64,000 nucleotides of DNA from Trichoplusia ni (lineage: Eukaryota; Arthropoda; Insecta; Lepidoptera; Noctuidae): contig NW_020800433.1 of assembly GCF_003590095.1 (NCBI RefSeq), forward strand, positions 105,151 to 169,150. Direction: 5' to 3'. A program made the translations under genes and the position numbers. Below are positions 22,301 through 35,763 of this stretch, piece after piece. The notes below the pieces were generated by a model that searched no databases, had not been told where the DNA came from, and worked only from the letters and a program-made list of their open reading frames with translations. Numbering within the stretch: the stretch's first letter is position 1; every line of letters starts with the position of its first letter.

Positions 22301-25300
22301 AAAGTTTTCGACATAAACTCTACACTTATATGCAAATTTAAAAGTAAAAATTTAGCTTTAGTTTAGCTCAGCTTAGAATTAATAGTCAACATATTAACGC
22401 AAATTGAGTATGTTAACTATTCAAGTGAAAATGTAAAAACATTGGCACATTAGTAATGAGCCCGAAAAAATAAATTAAATTATTGACAACTTTATTAATT
22501 TTGAGTTCTAGTTAAAAGTACTTACTTTGTTGTATATAGTCAGGGGTTAACACGAATTTACTACTTTGTAGGCCGTCTGGGCCTGAATTAATGATATCAG
22601 TTTTCGTGTTGTTTTCTTTGATATCTTCTAGTTTTGAAGGGGTCGCCTCTTTAATACTCGCTGCTTCAGCAACATTTTCTTCACCATTTAAAAGAGCTTG
22701 TCTTTTTATCTGATCTTCCTCACTTACATCCTATAAGTAAAATGTGTAATATATGTCAACATCAGTACCTCCACACCTCGCCTTCTGTGTAGAAATGTTT
22801 ACCTCATCGAAGTTTTAAATTAAGAAATAGGGTAAAATATAAAACAAAATAAACAACATCAACATCCGTTTGTGGGAATATATCAGTTCAAGTGTAAGAA
22901 TTAAAATTATGACAAAGTTCTGTTGTACAAATACAATAATCAATCCCTATTTATTAATTATAAAATTCAAATAAAGTAGCATTCAATTGCCCATACACCC
23001 CCACAAAACGTTTGTAAGTAAAATAATAATGCCAAAAAAAAACTAAACAAATAAAACAGGACATGATTAAATAAAAGTCGATGATTATTATAATATTTTA
23101 TTCAAATGATACTATTTTACTATCAGTATATTAATAAGGAGTCAATTTGTAATATTACAAGTATACATGTCAACAGGTGGTGTATGAGCAATTCTTTTAG
23201 ACCAGTAGCAAATATTATATAGTATAAAATATTTATCTTCTGGGGAAGTTGTTTTGGAATTGAATACGAGCTAAATAAGGCAGCTAGATTAATTTAATTA
23301 TTTGAATAATCAATAATAAAGAATAAATATTATATTCTGATCGAAAATAAACTAACTATGGAACCAATTTTTCGATTATACATTGTAAGATATATTTCAT
23401 ACCAAATCTGCTTTTAAAGTTCAGGCTAATGGGCATTTTAAGCATAATTAATTTAATCGAACGGCAGCTGTTTTTCACTTAACTAAAACCTTACATATAT
23501 TCATTTATGAATCAGGTAAACGCAATAAGTGATCCTAACAGATAATATGCGTGAGGTAAGAAAAAGATGTTAAATAAATTTGAACGTCTAACTAATATTA
23601 TACTCGAACCGATTAACGCCTTACTTCATGCACATTCTAGAACGGAAACTATATTCTATACTAGTGTAAGGTAGCAATCACATCAATAAACACTCTCCCT
23701 ACAAATATTACAGCTGTAATTAAATTTATGCCTTTTGAAATTAAATAAGGATACCAAAATTTTTTAGTTACCGCATTTTAATCACCCAATTTCGACGGAA
23801 GAAGGCTAATGTTTTTATAGGAAACTTTTGTGTTTCAAATTCATCAGATCTGAATATTTATTGATGTAGATGCTGTTATTATATAAAAAGTTCCTGATTC
23901 GTTATTATAAAACAAGTCTAACTCTTATGAAAAAATAATATTGTATTTTATGCATATGCGTTTTTAACTGGAAGTGACTATAATACTGAGTTTCATCGTT
24001 TTATTTTATAAATATTTATCACCTACAATTAATTAGTGAAATTATTAGATATGTATAATACTAAGATATAAATTAATATACATGTTCTTCAATATTTACA
24101 GAAATCTTTGGTGTTCTTGAATCATGTAAAACTAATAGTAGCAGGAAATATTTTTAAACACCATTAAAATTGCACATTCACGTACCAGTCTTATAAATTA
24201 TAATACATCATTATATGCACAGAGATTTCCTAGGCAGGGTTAGTTAGGGTTTGATCAAAACAAGTGCTTTGGTGTGAAGTGGTAAAGTCTATGTCATGTT
24301 TTATCCAACCATAGTATTATCACTAAAACAATTTCATTAAGTTTAATGTTTTAATACCATTGCACTAATTTTAATACTACCTTAACTTGAAACCGAGAAT
24401 AGCCTACTATTAAATCCGCCATTTAGGAGAAGACACTGTTTTAGTGGTTTATTCTAATTGTTTATCCTATTTGCATTCAATGGCGGACTTTGTTAGGCAA
24501 TGGGACATTTATACGGTTTCTGAAATTCTTTTTACAATAAATGTTGTGTTTCAGTAGTCAATATACATACATAAGTACATAATAGTGGTTCCTCGTCGGA
24601 GCATCGTCTAATAATAATATATTACCTGGTGCGCGGGCACGGGTAGGGGTTGTAGGGACTGTAGGGAGTGCAGCGCGCCGGCGGCGGGCAGCGGGCCCAC
24701 GGGCGTGAGCGGCGGCGGCGCGCCCCCCGCCGGCTGCACGGCCAGGTACATCTTGCGCGGGCCCAGCATGCCTTGCTTGCCTGTCGACTCTTGAGCTGTA
24801 AAGGTGCAGTCAATGAATGCTTGGATAACTAAATAGGGTCTTTTTTGACCCATTCTCGGTATGTACTAGTTTACCTTTTAACAGCTGTTGTTTTACTTGA
24901 TGTTGAACTAGTGCTAGTTGTTGTGGTGTTAAAGAATACCCATGAAGTCCCTGAAGAACTATACTTGGTCCACTGCTTGTCTGCATTACCTGTAACAAAT
25001 TATTGGTATTCGTTAAATATATGTATTTAACATTTTAACCCAAAATAGTGTACCTATTTTTTTATTATTCACTTCGTTGACATGCATGAAACCTCTCTAA
25101 ATATTGCCATTAAGAGCAAACTTTTTGTTTTATTAACGATAATTCCTTTTGCTTTCTTTATCAAAAAAAGTTTACAAATATCACTTGAATTTAAAATACT
25201 TTGCTTGTGCAAAATAATTAAAATACAATTACCTGTGCAGTTACTGTCTTTATCACAGTGCCAGGTGGTTGGCCTACTAGAAGTCGCTTTTCAACTAATT

Positions 25301-28300
25301 CATCCTCTGTAAGCTGTTGTTGTGGTTGCGGTGTGATCTGTTGTGATTGCGCCTGGCTTGGCTGCGGTTGTAGAGCCTGCTGTTGGATCGGTTGCGGTTG
25401 GATAGGCTGCGGGATCGCAGGTTGCGGAGCCAAAGCGGGTGGTGCAGTGCGGGGTGCGGCCATCGGTGACTGCACCGGGGTCGCCGCAACCGTGGAGGGA
25501 CTTTGACCGATGTGGGCCACTATCTGGGCTTGGTTATTACCCGTCGGTCGGATGAGAACTTGTTGCCCATTCACTGTGGCCAGTTGAATTTTGCCAGCAG
25601 CAATTTGCTGTACTAGCACTGGGTTGTTCACAACGATCTGCTGCGCCTGCGGCGGGCGCGGGCGCGGCGGCTGCAGTCGCGGCGCGGGTGTGGCGGCGGG
25701 CGCGCGCGGCGCGGCGGCGCGCGGCAGCAGCTGGCCCTGCACCAGCACGGTCTGCACGGCCTGCACGGCGGCCACGCGCGGCGCCAGCCCGGCGCGCGCG
25801 CCCGCCTGCACCACCACCTGCGCAGCCGGCTGCACGCACACCTGCGCGGCCGGCTGCACTACCATCTGTGGGGATGGTTGGACTACGATCTGCCGGTTAC
25901 TTTGTACCATGACTTGTTGACCGGAGGCCTGAGCAGCGCGAGGTGTCTGACGAGCATCGTCGGAGGCGGTTTTCGCTTGAGGCGTTTCTCTTTCAGTCGG
26001 ACAGCCGCCAGTGTCGACTGTTTTAGCGGCAGGGGAGGCTGCTACTAACTGTCCGGTAATACCCTGCTGCCCCGCCATCACTACATGCAATTTTCCATCA
26101 GGCATTTGAATCAGCTGTTGGCCAGCTAACAAGCCCCTTACGGTTATTTTTCCATCAGGAGCCCGAATTATTTGAACTTTTTGAGGGCCATCCTTTTGTG
26201 GAGTTGCATTCGGCTTGGATGAAACACCTTCGTTTTGTGCAGACTTTGCCGTACCTGCGATTGGCTGACTGATTACTCGGGTCGATCCATCCGCTCCCTT
26301 TGTCATAATAATTCTTCTGGTTCCAATAACTGTCTTTTGTCCAGTGGGAGTGGTAGCATTTGTAGTAAGAAGAGATGTAAGTGTACTTTTACCCGAGTTC
26401 TGATTAGGAGTAGACTTTGCTTTGTCTGTAATGTTAAGAGCATTGAGTAAGTTTTTGACACAATTGTTTGGATAAGAAAAGATTGATAAATACAAATTAC
26501 ATTACAAGGAAAATCCTTTGCTTTTCCATATAAAATCGTGATACACACCTTGGGACATTTCTAATGCTCTTTTTTGTTGATGTGCAGCCCTCTGTTCCCG
26601 TAATTGCTGCTCCATTTTATCCTTGAGGTCAGCAGCATTTGCTGGGGGCGCGATATTTCGCTGTGGAAGCTTTCCAGTAGACGTGCGTGTGACCGGTGTA
26701 GCGCGTTCCGTACGTTCACCGTATTGACGCACCTCCCACAATTCCAGTTTATCCTCATCAACCCACTCTTCAGACACCTGTGACAATTGATTATGTTTAG
26801 AATTACCATTCTAATTTCTTATTGATTCTCGTATTTACTAATAACATAGATAGAAAAAGCGTTTTTAAGAAACAGGAGCTTTTAAGTTAATATGACAAAG
26901 ATAGGAGATCCAGAGATGGTGGGGTGGCAGAGTAGCTTATAAAAGCAGGACATTTTTTTTATAATTTTGCTATTAGAACTAGACTATAGTAGACTGTCTG
27001 AGTCTGCCAAATATTAGTTTTACCTAAAGTAGTCAAGAAATAATAAATACTACGCATTGGACAACTATTTGATAATACGAGAAAGAGAAAAAGTAGGAAA
27101 ATCTTAGTTTTGTTTAGGTTTTCTACTAAGGCATTAACACAAATCTGATTAAACTTACTTGCGGTTCAGTATTTTGAGGAGATTCTGCGCGCTTTCTTTT
27201 TCTTAATCCACTACGAATTGATGTGACTTCACGGACTGTTTTTGGCAATTCCAAGGGAATCACTACTCTCCGACGGAGATATTGAGTTCGCTCGGAAAAC
27301 TGGCCTATATGACGATGTTTCAGCAGCTCGAGAGATACAATTTCTGTATCAGTTGTCAACTGATGTTTACCATCAGCAGAAGCAGGTTTTGCCGCCATGT
27401 CGTCCCAACGCAGACAAGCCCACATGATACGAAGTTGTAATGCAGCACTTGTTAACCATTGAAGATTAACAGTTCGATAAAGCCAACAAGTTTTAAACAA
27501 TGGTCTAGGACAAGGATAAGGCCAGACTGTCTGATTAGGTTTAGCGTTATGGCTGAAACCAGTTACTGTATTATGGCCAGCTTGTCGGCATAGTTTTCGG
27601 AGCTCATGATGTGGTAAAACCATTATAGTTTTTGCCTTACTTCTTGTATGGAATGTTGAACAAAGAGGATATTTCACAGGTGTCCTCTTTTTTTTCTTTT
27701 CTACTGCTGATGTTTGTACTCTTTTTAAATACACTTTCCCAGAAGGATTTATAGTTGAGTATACTCTTACTACATTTCCCTCTGTTTTTTCTTCTTTTAT
27801 GGTTCTATCCTCTCTTTTATAAGTCTTTGTAGGACCAAACCGTCTGTTCACCAGTGCACGATATTTCACTTTATCATCAGTCTTAGTGGAAGTCACAGAG
27901 CATTTATAGGACGAATCTTTTGCTTCATGGCTATTTCCCGAGTTTTGTGTATTAGATGCTGCTTTAGATGCTCTTCCTCTGGTTATTTTTAGTTTAGGAA
28001 TAGGTGGGCGTTCAGTAGTCTCATTTCCAGTATCAGTGTTAGCTGGTGGTTGTTCTGATGATTCCCCATCAGTTAACTCTTTTAGGGGACCAATTTCAAC
28101 TTCGCTGTCTTCATTGTTATTGCATGTTATATCAATATCCATTTCATTTCCAACTGCTGGTACTGCTGATTCTTCAAGGGTACTCTCAGATTTAACAATA
28201 CATGAGTTTTCATCGCCATCAAGTTTTTCAAATTTGTAATTGACGTCATCTCCATCTTCACCACTAAATTTCCTTTTAACATAACAATCAGTATTTTTGT

Positions 28301-31300
28301 TGTCGCACTCCTGAGCGCAGGCCACAGCAGACAATAGATCGCTCAAAATATTTTCATTTGAGTTTGCGGTGGATGAGCTTTTCCCTAATAAATATTGTTC
28401 CAGTATTGACATTTTAGTATTATCTTTAGAATTCGCAAGTAAATTACTAGAATTGACCACTCCACCTTTTAATAAAGTAACTAATTCACTTAATAGTTTC
28501 CCTTTCATAATACATAATGGCGAATAACAATTTACTTTAATTGTTGAATTTTGTAAAATTTCAGATGTATCTATTTTGTTACAGCAATTGGAATAACACC
28601 GATACCTTTTTGTAAGTTGCGTTAGTTTTTGATACTCGTCTCTAAGAGCATCAACATTTTTAGCATGATCTGTACTCATTTGTTTGGCTACACTACTTGT
28701 GCCACAAATTGTTGGCATGTCTGGTTCTGGATCATCATTTTCCACATCAATATTTTTTTCATCTTCACTTTTGACCTCCACATCTTCTTTTTTCACATTT
28801 GCTATTAAGTTGGCTAACTTTTTCTCTTCCATAAACTTCAAGTACGTGCGTCTGGCTAGGAATTCGTCTAATTTAGATTTTCTTGCCATTTTTGGATAAT
28901 ACCTCCTAGTTGAAGAACCCATTGCTTTTTCTACATCAATTTCTTCAAAACCATCTTCATCCTTCTCAATTTTTAAATTACGCATGGAAGGTGGTACTGC
29001 AATAAAAATGTTGAAGATAAGAATTAAACACGAAAAATTGTGAATTAAAGGAATTTATAAAAATTAAATAAAGTAACTGATTCTTACATTTCTCCATTAC
29101 ATCTTTACTCTCTCCCTCGTTTGAGATAAGATAGTCATAGGTTTTTGGCTCGACAGCTAAAACTTTAATTACGCTTCCTTCTCTTACTCTTACAGCAATC
29201 TTAGCAGGGCCGTTTAATAAGCACGCCTTTGCATTGCTATGCTTCTTGTATTTTCTGGTTGAAGAATTCCACAGCCAACCCCATTGACCGTGAATTCTGT
29301 ATTCTTCTCCTTTTTGTTTCCAAGCCTATAATATTTTTAAAGTAACTCGTAATACTGATTCATTGTTTAATGATGCAACGGTTTACTCACGCAGTTCGAC
29401 TCGCGACCCCGCCGCGTTAGCTCATGATTTATACTCCGGTTAGGTCCGAAACTAGTCGGGCACTCCCGCGTGACTAAACCGTTGCATCATAATGTTTATC
29501 GACTATAAAAATGATTGTAGTGAAAAAACTATGAGGCTGCAGCACCATTCACTAAATGTAGAAGTGTTGGGCCAATGTTTGACCTTTCATTGTACAACAA
29601 AACCTTTGACTCCTAAAACTTTCTTAAATTTCAGAAATATTTTAAACTAGTTGAAATGTTAAAAGGTTAATATGTAGGTAAATTAATTATGATATAATTA
29701 CCTGGTGACGAAGACCAAGAGAATATTAAACAAAGTTATAGGCTGTTCTTAAATTTCAGAAATATTTTAAACTAGTTGAAATGTTAAAAGGTTAATATGT
29801 CGGTAAATTAATTATGATATAATTACCTGGTGACGAAGACCAAGAGAATATTTAACAAAGTTATAGGCTGTTCGATAACGTTCCTCCTCCTCATCCCTTT
29901 CTTTTTTCTCACGTTTATCAAGCTTTTTTCGTTCCTCTCGATCCGTGGCAGTTGTACGTATCAATTTAACATGCCCAAGTTGTTCATGCCATGCCGGTAC
30001 CCAAACAACACTTTTTATGCACGCCTGTAAACAATCATTTACATTTTTATCCTGTCAAAATGTATATGTATAATATGAACACCCTTAAATACAATTTATT
30101 TTGTTATCACTAACCTGCAGGACACAGAGAGCCCTAGCAAAATCTCGAGGAGCTTGACAAAGCTGCACTGCTTGTACCCAAGGTTTTCTCAGTAGTGACC
30201 AGTTGGGATGCATAAATTGAAGTACTATGTTTGATTCTAACTGCAACAACGTTTGTCTGAGCGTCGCTTCCAATAACGGCTTTGTTGCTGGGGAAAAAAA
30301 TATCATAATTATGTATCATGAAAGATAGAAAATATAAGCAAATGATTGTAACGAAATCAAGTGCAAAGATTTGAATTTTCTTTAAATGCAGTATCAATTT
30401 ATATATATAGACAATAGTGCGACGCGCGCCGGTTTATATATTATGTGTAGAGGTAAGAAAAAATGTTATAATTACCATTCAACAAGCCAACCCATTTGAA
30501 TTCTTGTGCTGAAGACAAAGAAAACTTATGGGACATATACCGCTTTTTGTCTCGCTCTTCATTACGCTGCGGTTTATTTAAAGCTAGCGGATTTGCTGAG
30601 TATTGATTAATATAATTTTTAAAACTATTTTCATTGCCCAATTTGAAGAGATAAGTTCCATTGGAGATCTGTGTTGACTTTAACCTTGTCAATCTTTCAG
30701 TTACTGAAATAAATTCAGACAAAACATGAGCCATATAAATAAATAACTTAAAGATTTAGTCAAAAAGTTTGAAAACAAGGCAGGCAGCCACAAAGTTTTC
30801 ATGGGAAATTTATTGTTATGACATTAAACAACAAATAATACAATGAAATACAACACTAATATACAAGCTAACAGATATCATGCCATATTATAGATACCCT
30901 GTAATTGTGCTAAACAGCTAGAAAATTACCTTCTTCATGCTTTTTCTGTCCAGGAAGTTTTCTACTGGAAGCATTACACTTATTTTTTTTGTTGTCATCT
31001 TCATCAATAGTATCGTCATCATCTTGCGTCATATCTTCACTTACAACAGTGATTTCATTTACGACATCACTGTCACCAGCTATAGAAGAAACATTATCAA
31101 TCTTGTCATCGTCAAGTTTCAGTTCTGGATTCTGACTACGCTGCTTTTGTTGTTCTTTAAGTTTTCGCTGTTTAACAATATTAGCATTTTCAATTTCCAA
31201 GTAAGATTTTCGATTTCCTTTGACTTGATTAGTAAGACGTTCTGTAATATCCATCTGTCGTAAAATTTCTTGTTTCATTTCTAGTAATTCTCGAACTAAG

Positions 31301-33235
31301 GGAGCTTCCATTTCATCAGAATCGAAAACATTCAGCAACTCCTCAAACTGCTGAGCTGATGTATAGTACCATACTTCACCATTTTCAGATTCGCTAAAAT
31401 CAGTCATAAAAAATCTTGTGAGCACTTGAACAATGTGTTGTAATACTGGTTTATCTCAAAAGATAAATTAAAATACTTACACAAAAATACGCCGAGCTAT
31501 AAACCAATACTTTCTTCCATGTCTATCAAAACCTAGGTGTTCATGTCGACACATCAAACCTTGTTTTTCAGCATCTGGTAGGCAATCTGTTACACCCATT
31601 GTTTTATGCTGTTTACATAAAGCACACTGCCAGTCTTCAGATGGAACATCGCCTAATGGAGGGTCCACACATTCAAGGTGGAAAACGGCAGGGCATGTCT
31701 CACAACAGAGCAGGTCTCCCAGACGATGACATACTCGACAATGATCATCATAATGTATAGGAACTGCAAAATTAATATACAAAGATTTTATTTTTATTGG
31801 GCAATTTGAAAGAATATATTTTAAACTTTAGTGTATAATTGTAACATTTTATGCCTTGGGCACAACCTACCCAAAATAAATAAATCAACTTTATATGAAT
31901 ATTATAGTCAACTGAGCAAGCCTTTTCAAATAAAATAAATGTGTATGTGGTTAGATAGTTTAATGTATGAAATGGCAATTCTATGAAATTATACCAAGGT
32001 CTTGTACATTATATATTATATTGTACTCATACTGAAATATTGTAAGGGTTTTAATCATTTTGTAAAACATGCATGTAACTAACTATGCATCCCATATAAC
32101 ATGCATTTACCAATAAATAAAACTTAACAAATAAAGCTTTGAAAATTTCACAATCTTTTATCAAAATTTCAAATGATACAATTATACGAAATAAAATTGA
32201 TAGCTTACCTTCACTCAACAGATCATCACGAACAGGGTTTGTTATTAAAAATTGATTGCATAAAAATTGTAGGACAGCTAAGCGATCATCCACTGATGTG
32301 AATGGGTATTCACATGAGTTTAAAATTCTAACAACATTCTGATCAAATGATTTGTCACTTTCAATGTAAATTCTTAGGACTTCTGGCCATGTCATGACAT
32401 CCAATAAAAACAAAGTTATATTTACACTGTCTTTATGGTCCAGTGGACCGAAATGAGTTTGTTGAGCATCCTCTTCTCTTAACAGAGCTTTAAGTAGCAT
32501 CATATGCACTTCTATTAGAAGATTACTCTGCTCTTCACAGCTTATAGCTGCACAGAGATCCTCTATACGAAACGGTGACAACCTTACTAGGTGCCTGAAG
32601 TGCCGTAGCACTTCATAAACACCTACTACTTGTAAAATTAAATTCTGAGGAATTAATAAGTCATCTGATGATAGTGGAAGGTCTAAGGGAGGGATTTGTC
32701 GTTCTTGTTGAAGCCACAGAGGATCAGGACTTGGGGGCCTGAGTAAATTATTATTGACCTTTCTAGGTGTGCCACTGGTAGTACTATAGCTGCTAACAGA
32801 AAAGTCACTATCGCTGGCGGCACCGTCACCTACGCTGCCCTCAGAGCTTTCACTAGCGCGATCTTCTTCGGGCTCAGACCTATCACTGTATTCATCTCCA
32901 AAATCAGATCCGTAATGATATTCAGACTCGTGGTAATCCGCTGCTTGTGGATTATATCCTCTTCGAGAATATGAACCTGATATTCCACCTCTTTTATTTT
33001 TATGGGCTTTTCCTCCTCTTTGTTTTCGCGTACTTCGTCTGCTAATATCGCTTCCTTGCGGTGAAGATGCTCTAGATGCTGAAGGAGTACTAACCAAAGA
33101 GGCTGAACCTGCATTTTGTTGATTTAGTAAATATTTCGGTTTTTTCAATAGATGGTACTGAAATTTTCTACTTTTCTCAAAACTGCCCGATTTTGGAGGC
33201 CTCCCGCGTTTCTTTGCCCCCCTTCCCGACATCAT
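19393..33235 (-). CDS. E(bx): Nucleosome-remodelling factor subunit NURF301 / BPTF
   Basis: This is the large scaffold of the ISWI-containing NURF complex, which slides nucleosomes and reads H3K4me3 and acetylated histones. Eighteen minus-strand exons fit in phase: 32209-33235, 31481-31763, 30930-31393, 30476-30703, 30115-30287, 29827-30024, 29088-29325, 27159-28996, 26549-26777, 25233-26425, 24875-24989, 24626-24795, 22526-22730, 21496-22013, 21229-21404, 20307-20474, 19675-19955 and 19393-19598. The product is about 2569 residues, near the Drosophila size. It starts MMSGRGAKKRGRPPK (AT-hook), then a DDT domain (about 175-265), PHD finger 1 (about 350-395, CRVCHRLGDLLCCETC), a long acidic and Gln/Pro-rich middle, two C-terminal PHD fingers (CICRTPYD, CLCRQPYD) and a bromodomain (DNCRYFNPKDSEFYRCAEGLEAFF). 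Large introns include 22731-24625. A proline/alanine tract (exon 14) and Gln-Val-Pro repeats (exon 10) are GC-rich. Confidence 0.93.
20811..21190. mobile_element. MITE in a NURF301 intron, TIR AGTCGTCTTACAAAAGCAGC
   Basis: Arms of about 48 bases at 20812-20860 and 21141-21189 are near-perfect inverted copies, containing ATTTTTTAGTCGTCTTAC and AAAAGCAGCCCAGTTCATG. The element is about 380 bp, non-coding, and flanked by TATA-rich sequence compatible with TA target duplication. It sits between exons 15 and 16. Confidence 0.8.
22049..22195 (+). mobile_element. Non-LTR retrotransposon 3' coding fragment
   Basis: The plus-strand frame reads GRGRSRKRWMDCVKDDM and ends near NNWDKGMM. This resembles the C-terminal end of lepidopteran LINE reverse-transcriptase proteins (RGRPKKRW...VKDDM...WDKG). 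Residues between the two blocks are shortened, so it is a truncated, decayed copy. It lies in a NURF301 intron, opposite in strand to the gene. Confidence 0.6.
22731..24625. other. Longest NURF301 intron
   Basis: This 1.9-kb AT-rich intron lies between exons 12 and 13. I see no open frame, repeat or RNA gene that I can support. Confidence 0.5.
29370..29490. mobile_element. Short MITE-like element, TIR ATGATGCAACGGTTTA
   Basis: Arms of 23 bases at 29370-29392 and 29468-29490 are inverted copies with one mismatch. The interior is GC-rich and unlike the host intron. It lies between NURF301 exons 6 and 7. Confidence 0.7.
29621..29870. repeat. 125-bp tandem duplication over the NURF301 exon 6 donor
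   Basis: Units 29621-29745 and 29746-29870 differ at only two positions by eye. The right unit contains the working 3' end of exon 6 and its GTAATT donor. The left unit repeats that exon end and donor inside the intron, but one T/A change turns the codon for Lys into TAA. Confidence 0.9.
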
Positions 33236-35763
33236 TGAAAACAACTGTCAATTGTATACAGTCTCGCACGTGTATCGTAAAAACATAGTCTTGTTTACAA
33301 AAACAAAAAGATGGTATTGCATTTCAGTTCATCCTAAATCCAACGCAGTCATGATCCCAGCCGTTTGGGATGCTTCACATCAAACGATCGTCTCATAACA
33401 AATTCAAACACAATATCCGCACTGTCTTCTTAGCAATTAACTGAAAAGTCAATCAACTCACTGATATGAAAAGATTACCTACTGAATTTTCTAAGAGAAA
33501 GAAGGCACCGAAAACGTAATGACGCGAAATGCGAGTACATGCAATTCTGAAACGCTTGATGCTGGCTTCCTATTGGTTGATTATAAGTCCGCCATGTCGT
33601 TTTCATAACTTGTGGGTATTGAATATTCGAAATGACAATTAAACTTTGTTCTTGAAGGTGATGGATACACAAGTAATAATTCATAAAAGAAAATATAACG
33701 ACTTCTGGCTTTTTAACAGAATAATTTATAGAAAGTTATCACTAGAAGGAGTGGTAGTTGCCGCACGGAACACATCGGCAGCCATTTTCTATCTTTCAAA
33801 ATGATTCGATAAAAGGATCTCTTTAAATTCTTTTTTATTAAAGTTTGTCAAAAATTATGGTTAAGAAATGATTAAAACGAGAAATAATATTTCTATGTTG
33901 TTTATGTATTCGAAATTGTGAATATTTAAAGAAATCCTACATAAATAACTGTAGTAATACCGGATACATAGCCAGATGGACTTTAAATTGTCTTTGGTGC
34001 ACATTGATTTTTGACAACCTAAGAAAAATATATATCCGGTGAAACGAAAGTTGTCATGATTAAAAATGTTGCAATATTTAATTGAACTGATAAAATAACT
34101 ATCATCTGGCAAGTCAACTGGATCATTTTAAGGCTCCTCTTCACATTGGCCCATGATGGGCGATTACAGACAAGCACGAATATGTTGAAGCTAAGGTTGA
34201 AGGCGTGTTTGTCTATGATCGGCCATCATCGTCAGTAATCGTGAACAATCGGTAAGTTGTCGGTACATCAAAGTCTAACTTATATATAGTTATCTGTGCA
34301 TCAAAGGAAACCTGGCCCATGATTATATGCGCGTCCACTCATTCGTCGATAAATCAGTGCGCAGTTGTCTTTGGTACAGTGTAGACGTGTTCTGTTCTGA
34401 TTAATAGCCACCATCTATCACCGCTATCTCTTCCTTCATTTAATTTTCACAATTCTTTTTGCGCGCATATTAAGTAAATACATAATTATAAGAGCTAATT
34501 AAAATATTGCCGTATTGTCCTTTGTGTTGTTACTTTTGTTAATCATTTTGGCATTTCTAAAAATGAATGGCCCTGTTCTTAATTGGAATTACCTACTGCT
34601 ATAATTTTGAGTCTGAATAACCGTTAAATGAATACATTCATTTAATGGTAAGCACCGTAAGGTACCTATAGTTTGTTCTCAATAATTGATACACACTACA
34701 AAGGCGTAACCGCACGCAATCGCTGGTCGCTCCTTTCCAACGACAAATATGATCACGTGACCCCATTTTTAAATTTCCCGCGACTCGAAAAGTCACTGCT
34801 TCATGGAGTCGGTTGTCGCTCGTTTGCAGCGACAATCTGGTCGAGCGACCCCATTTTAAATTTCCCGAAAAAACAAAATATTAATATCTATAATATAATT
34901 GTAACTGGCTATTATGTAGAAACTAGTGGGGCTTTTTTTAAAGTTACATAGGCACATTTTAAACTCGATAAAACTGTACAATGAGGAAACAAAATTATTG
35001 TTTAAACGTACATTGTGTCCATACTTTACTAACATTTATGAAATGTTTTAAGTATTTACCTTGTCCGATTCCATTATTTACTATTAATTTAGAAACCCGA
35101 GAATTAAATTAGAAACCGTTTGCAGACCACTTTTATATAATTTACATCGACTTAATTTTTTTATTTCTCTATTCTATAGTGTATTAATTACCTATGATCT
35201 TTTTTTTCCCAGCGACAAAGCTCAACATTTTGCGCTTTATCGCTACATATCACATGATCAGATTTGTCGATACCTTTCCTGCGACTATACTTTGTCGCTT
35301 TTTCAAGATGCGGGAAATTTAGAAATGAGCGACGAGCGACCATGAGGCTACGCCTTTACGCCTTTACTGTTTTTCTATTTCAATGTGTGTATTTTTGGCC
35401 GGCGTAATTAGGTACGTTTCACAAACCGATTTTTACTTTTATCTGGCAATTATTAATTAACAATCGCCTCGACTGTAATAACTAGCCAGGTTATAAATAT
35501 ACTAAATGATGAAAATAATACCTATTATTATAGCATGTGATAAAACATTTCAAAGCAAAAACAAATGTTACTAAAGAAAGAGCCAATAACAAGTTTGACT
35601 TTTGTGTTATATACTCTGTGGCCTGTGGTGATTGCTACGTCGATCGAACGAACGAAAGTACGAAACGCGTGTAGTATTCGGAGCTAAAGATTTTTACTTC
35701 AGATTTTAGGTAAGGCAGACATAAGGTAAAGACAGACAGTAAATTTGGAATACATTACACATC
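33236..35763. other. Head-to-head intergenic region of NURF301 and AIMP2
   Basis: The left part should hold the NURF301 promoter and 5' UTR; a GCCATTTTC string near 33780 resembles a Pho/YY1-type core. The middle (34135-34430) has self-similar strings such as GGCCCATGATGGGC and looks repeat-derived, but I cannot define its ends. The right part contains the inverted-repeat element at 34700-35357. Sequence from about 35630 to 35763 is GC-richer and should contain the AIMP2 promoter and leader. Confidence 0.5.
34700..35357. mobile_element. Inverted-repeat element, GTCGCT family, copy 2
   Basis: The left end AAAGGCGTAACCGCACG and the right end (reverse strand AAAGGCGTAGCCTCATGG) match copy 1 at 16838-17258. 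They share ATCACGTGACCCCATTTTT, TTTCCCGC and repeated TCGCTCGTCGCTC. This copy is longer (about 660 bp) because of a larger AT-rich centre. The final CGCCTTTA unit is doubled, so the end may be 35365. Confidence 0.7.
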
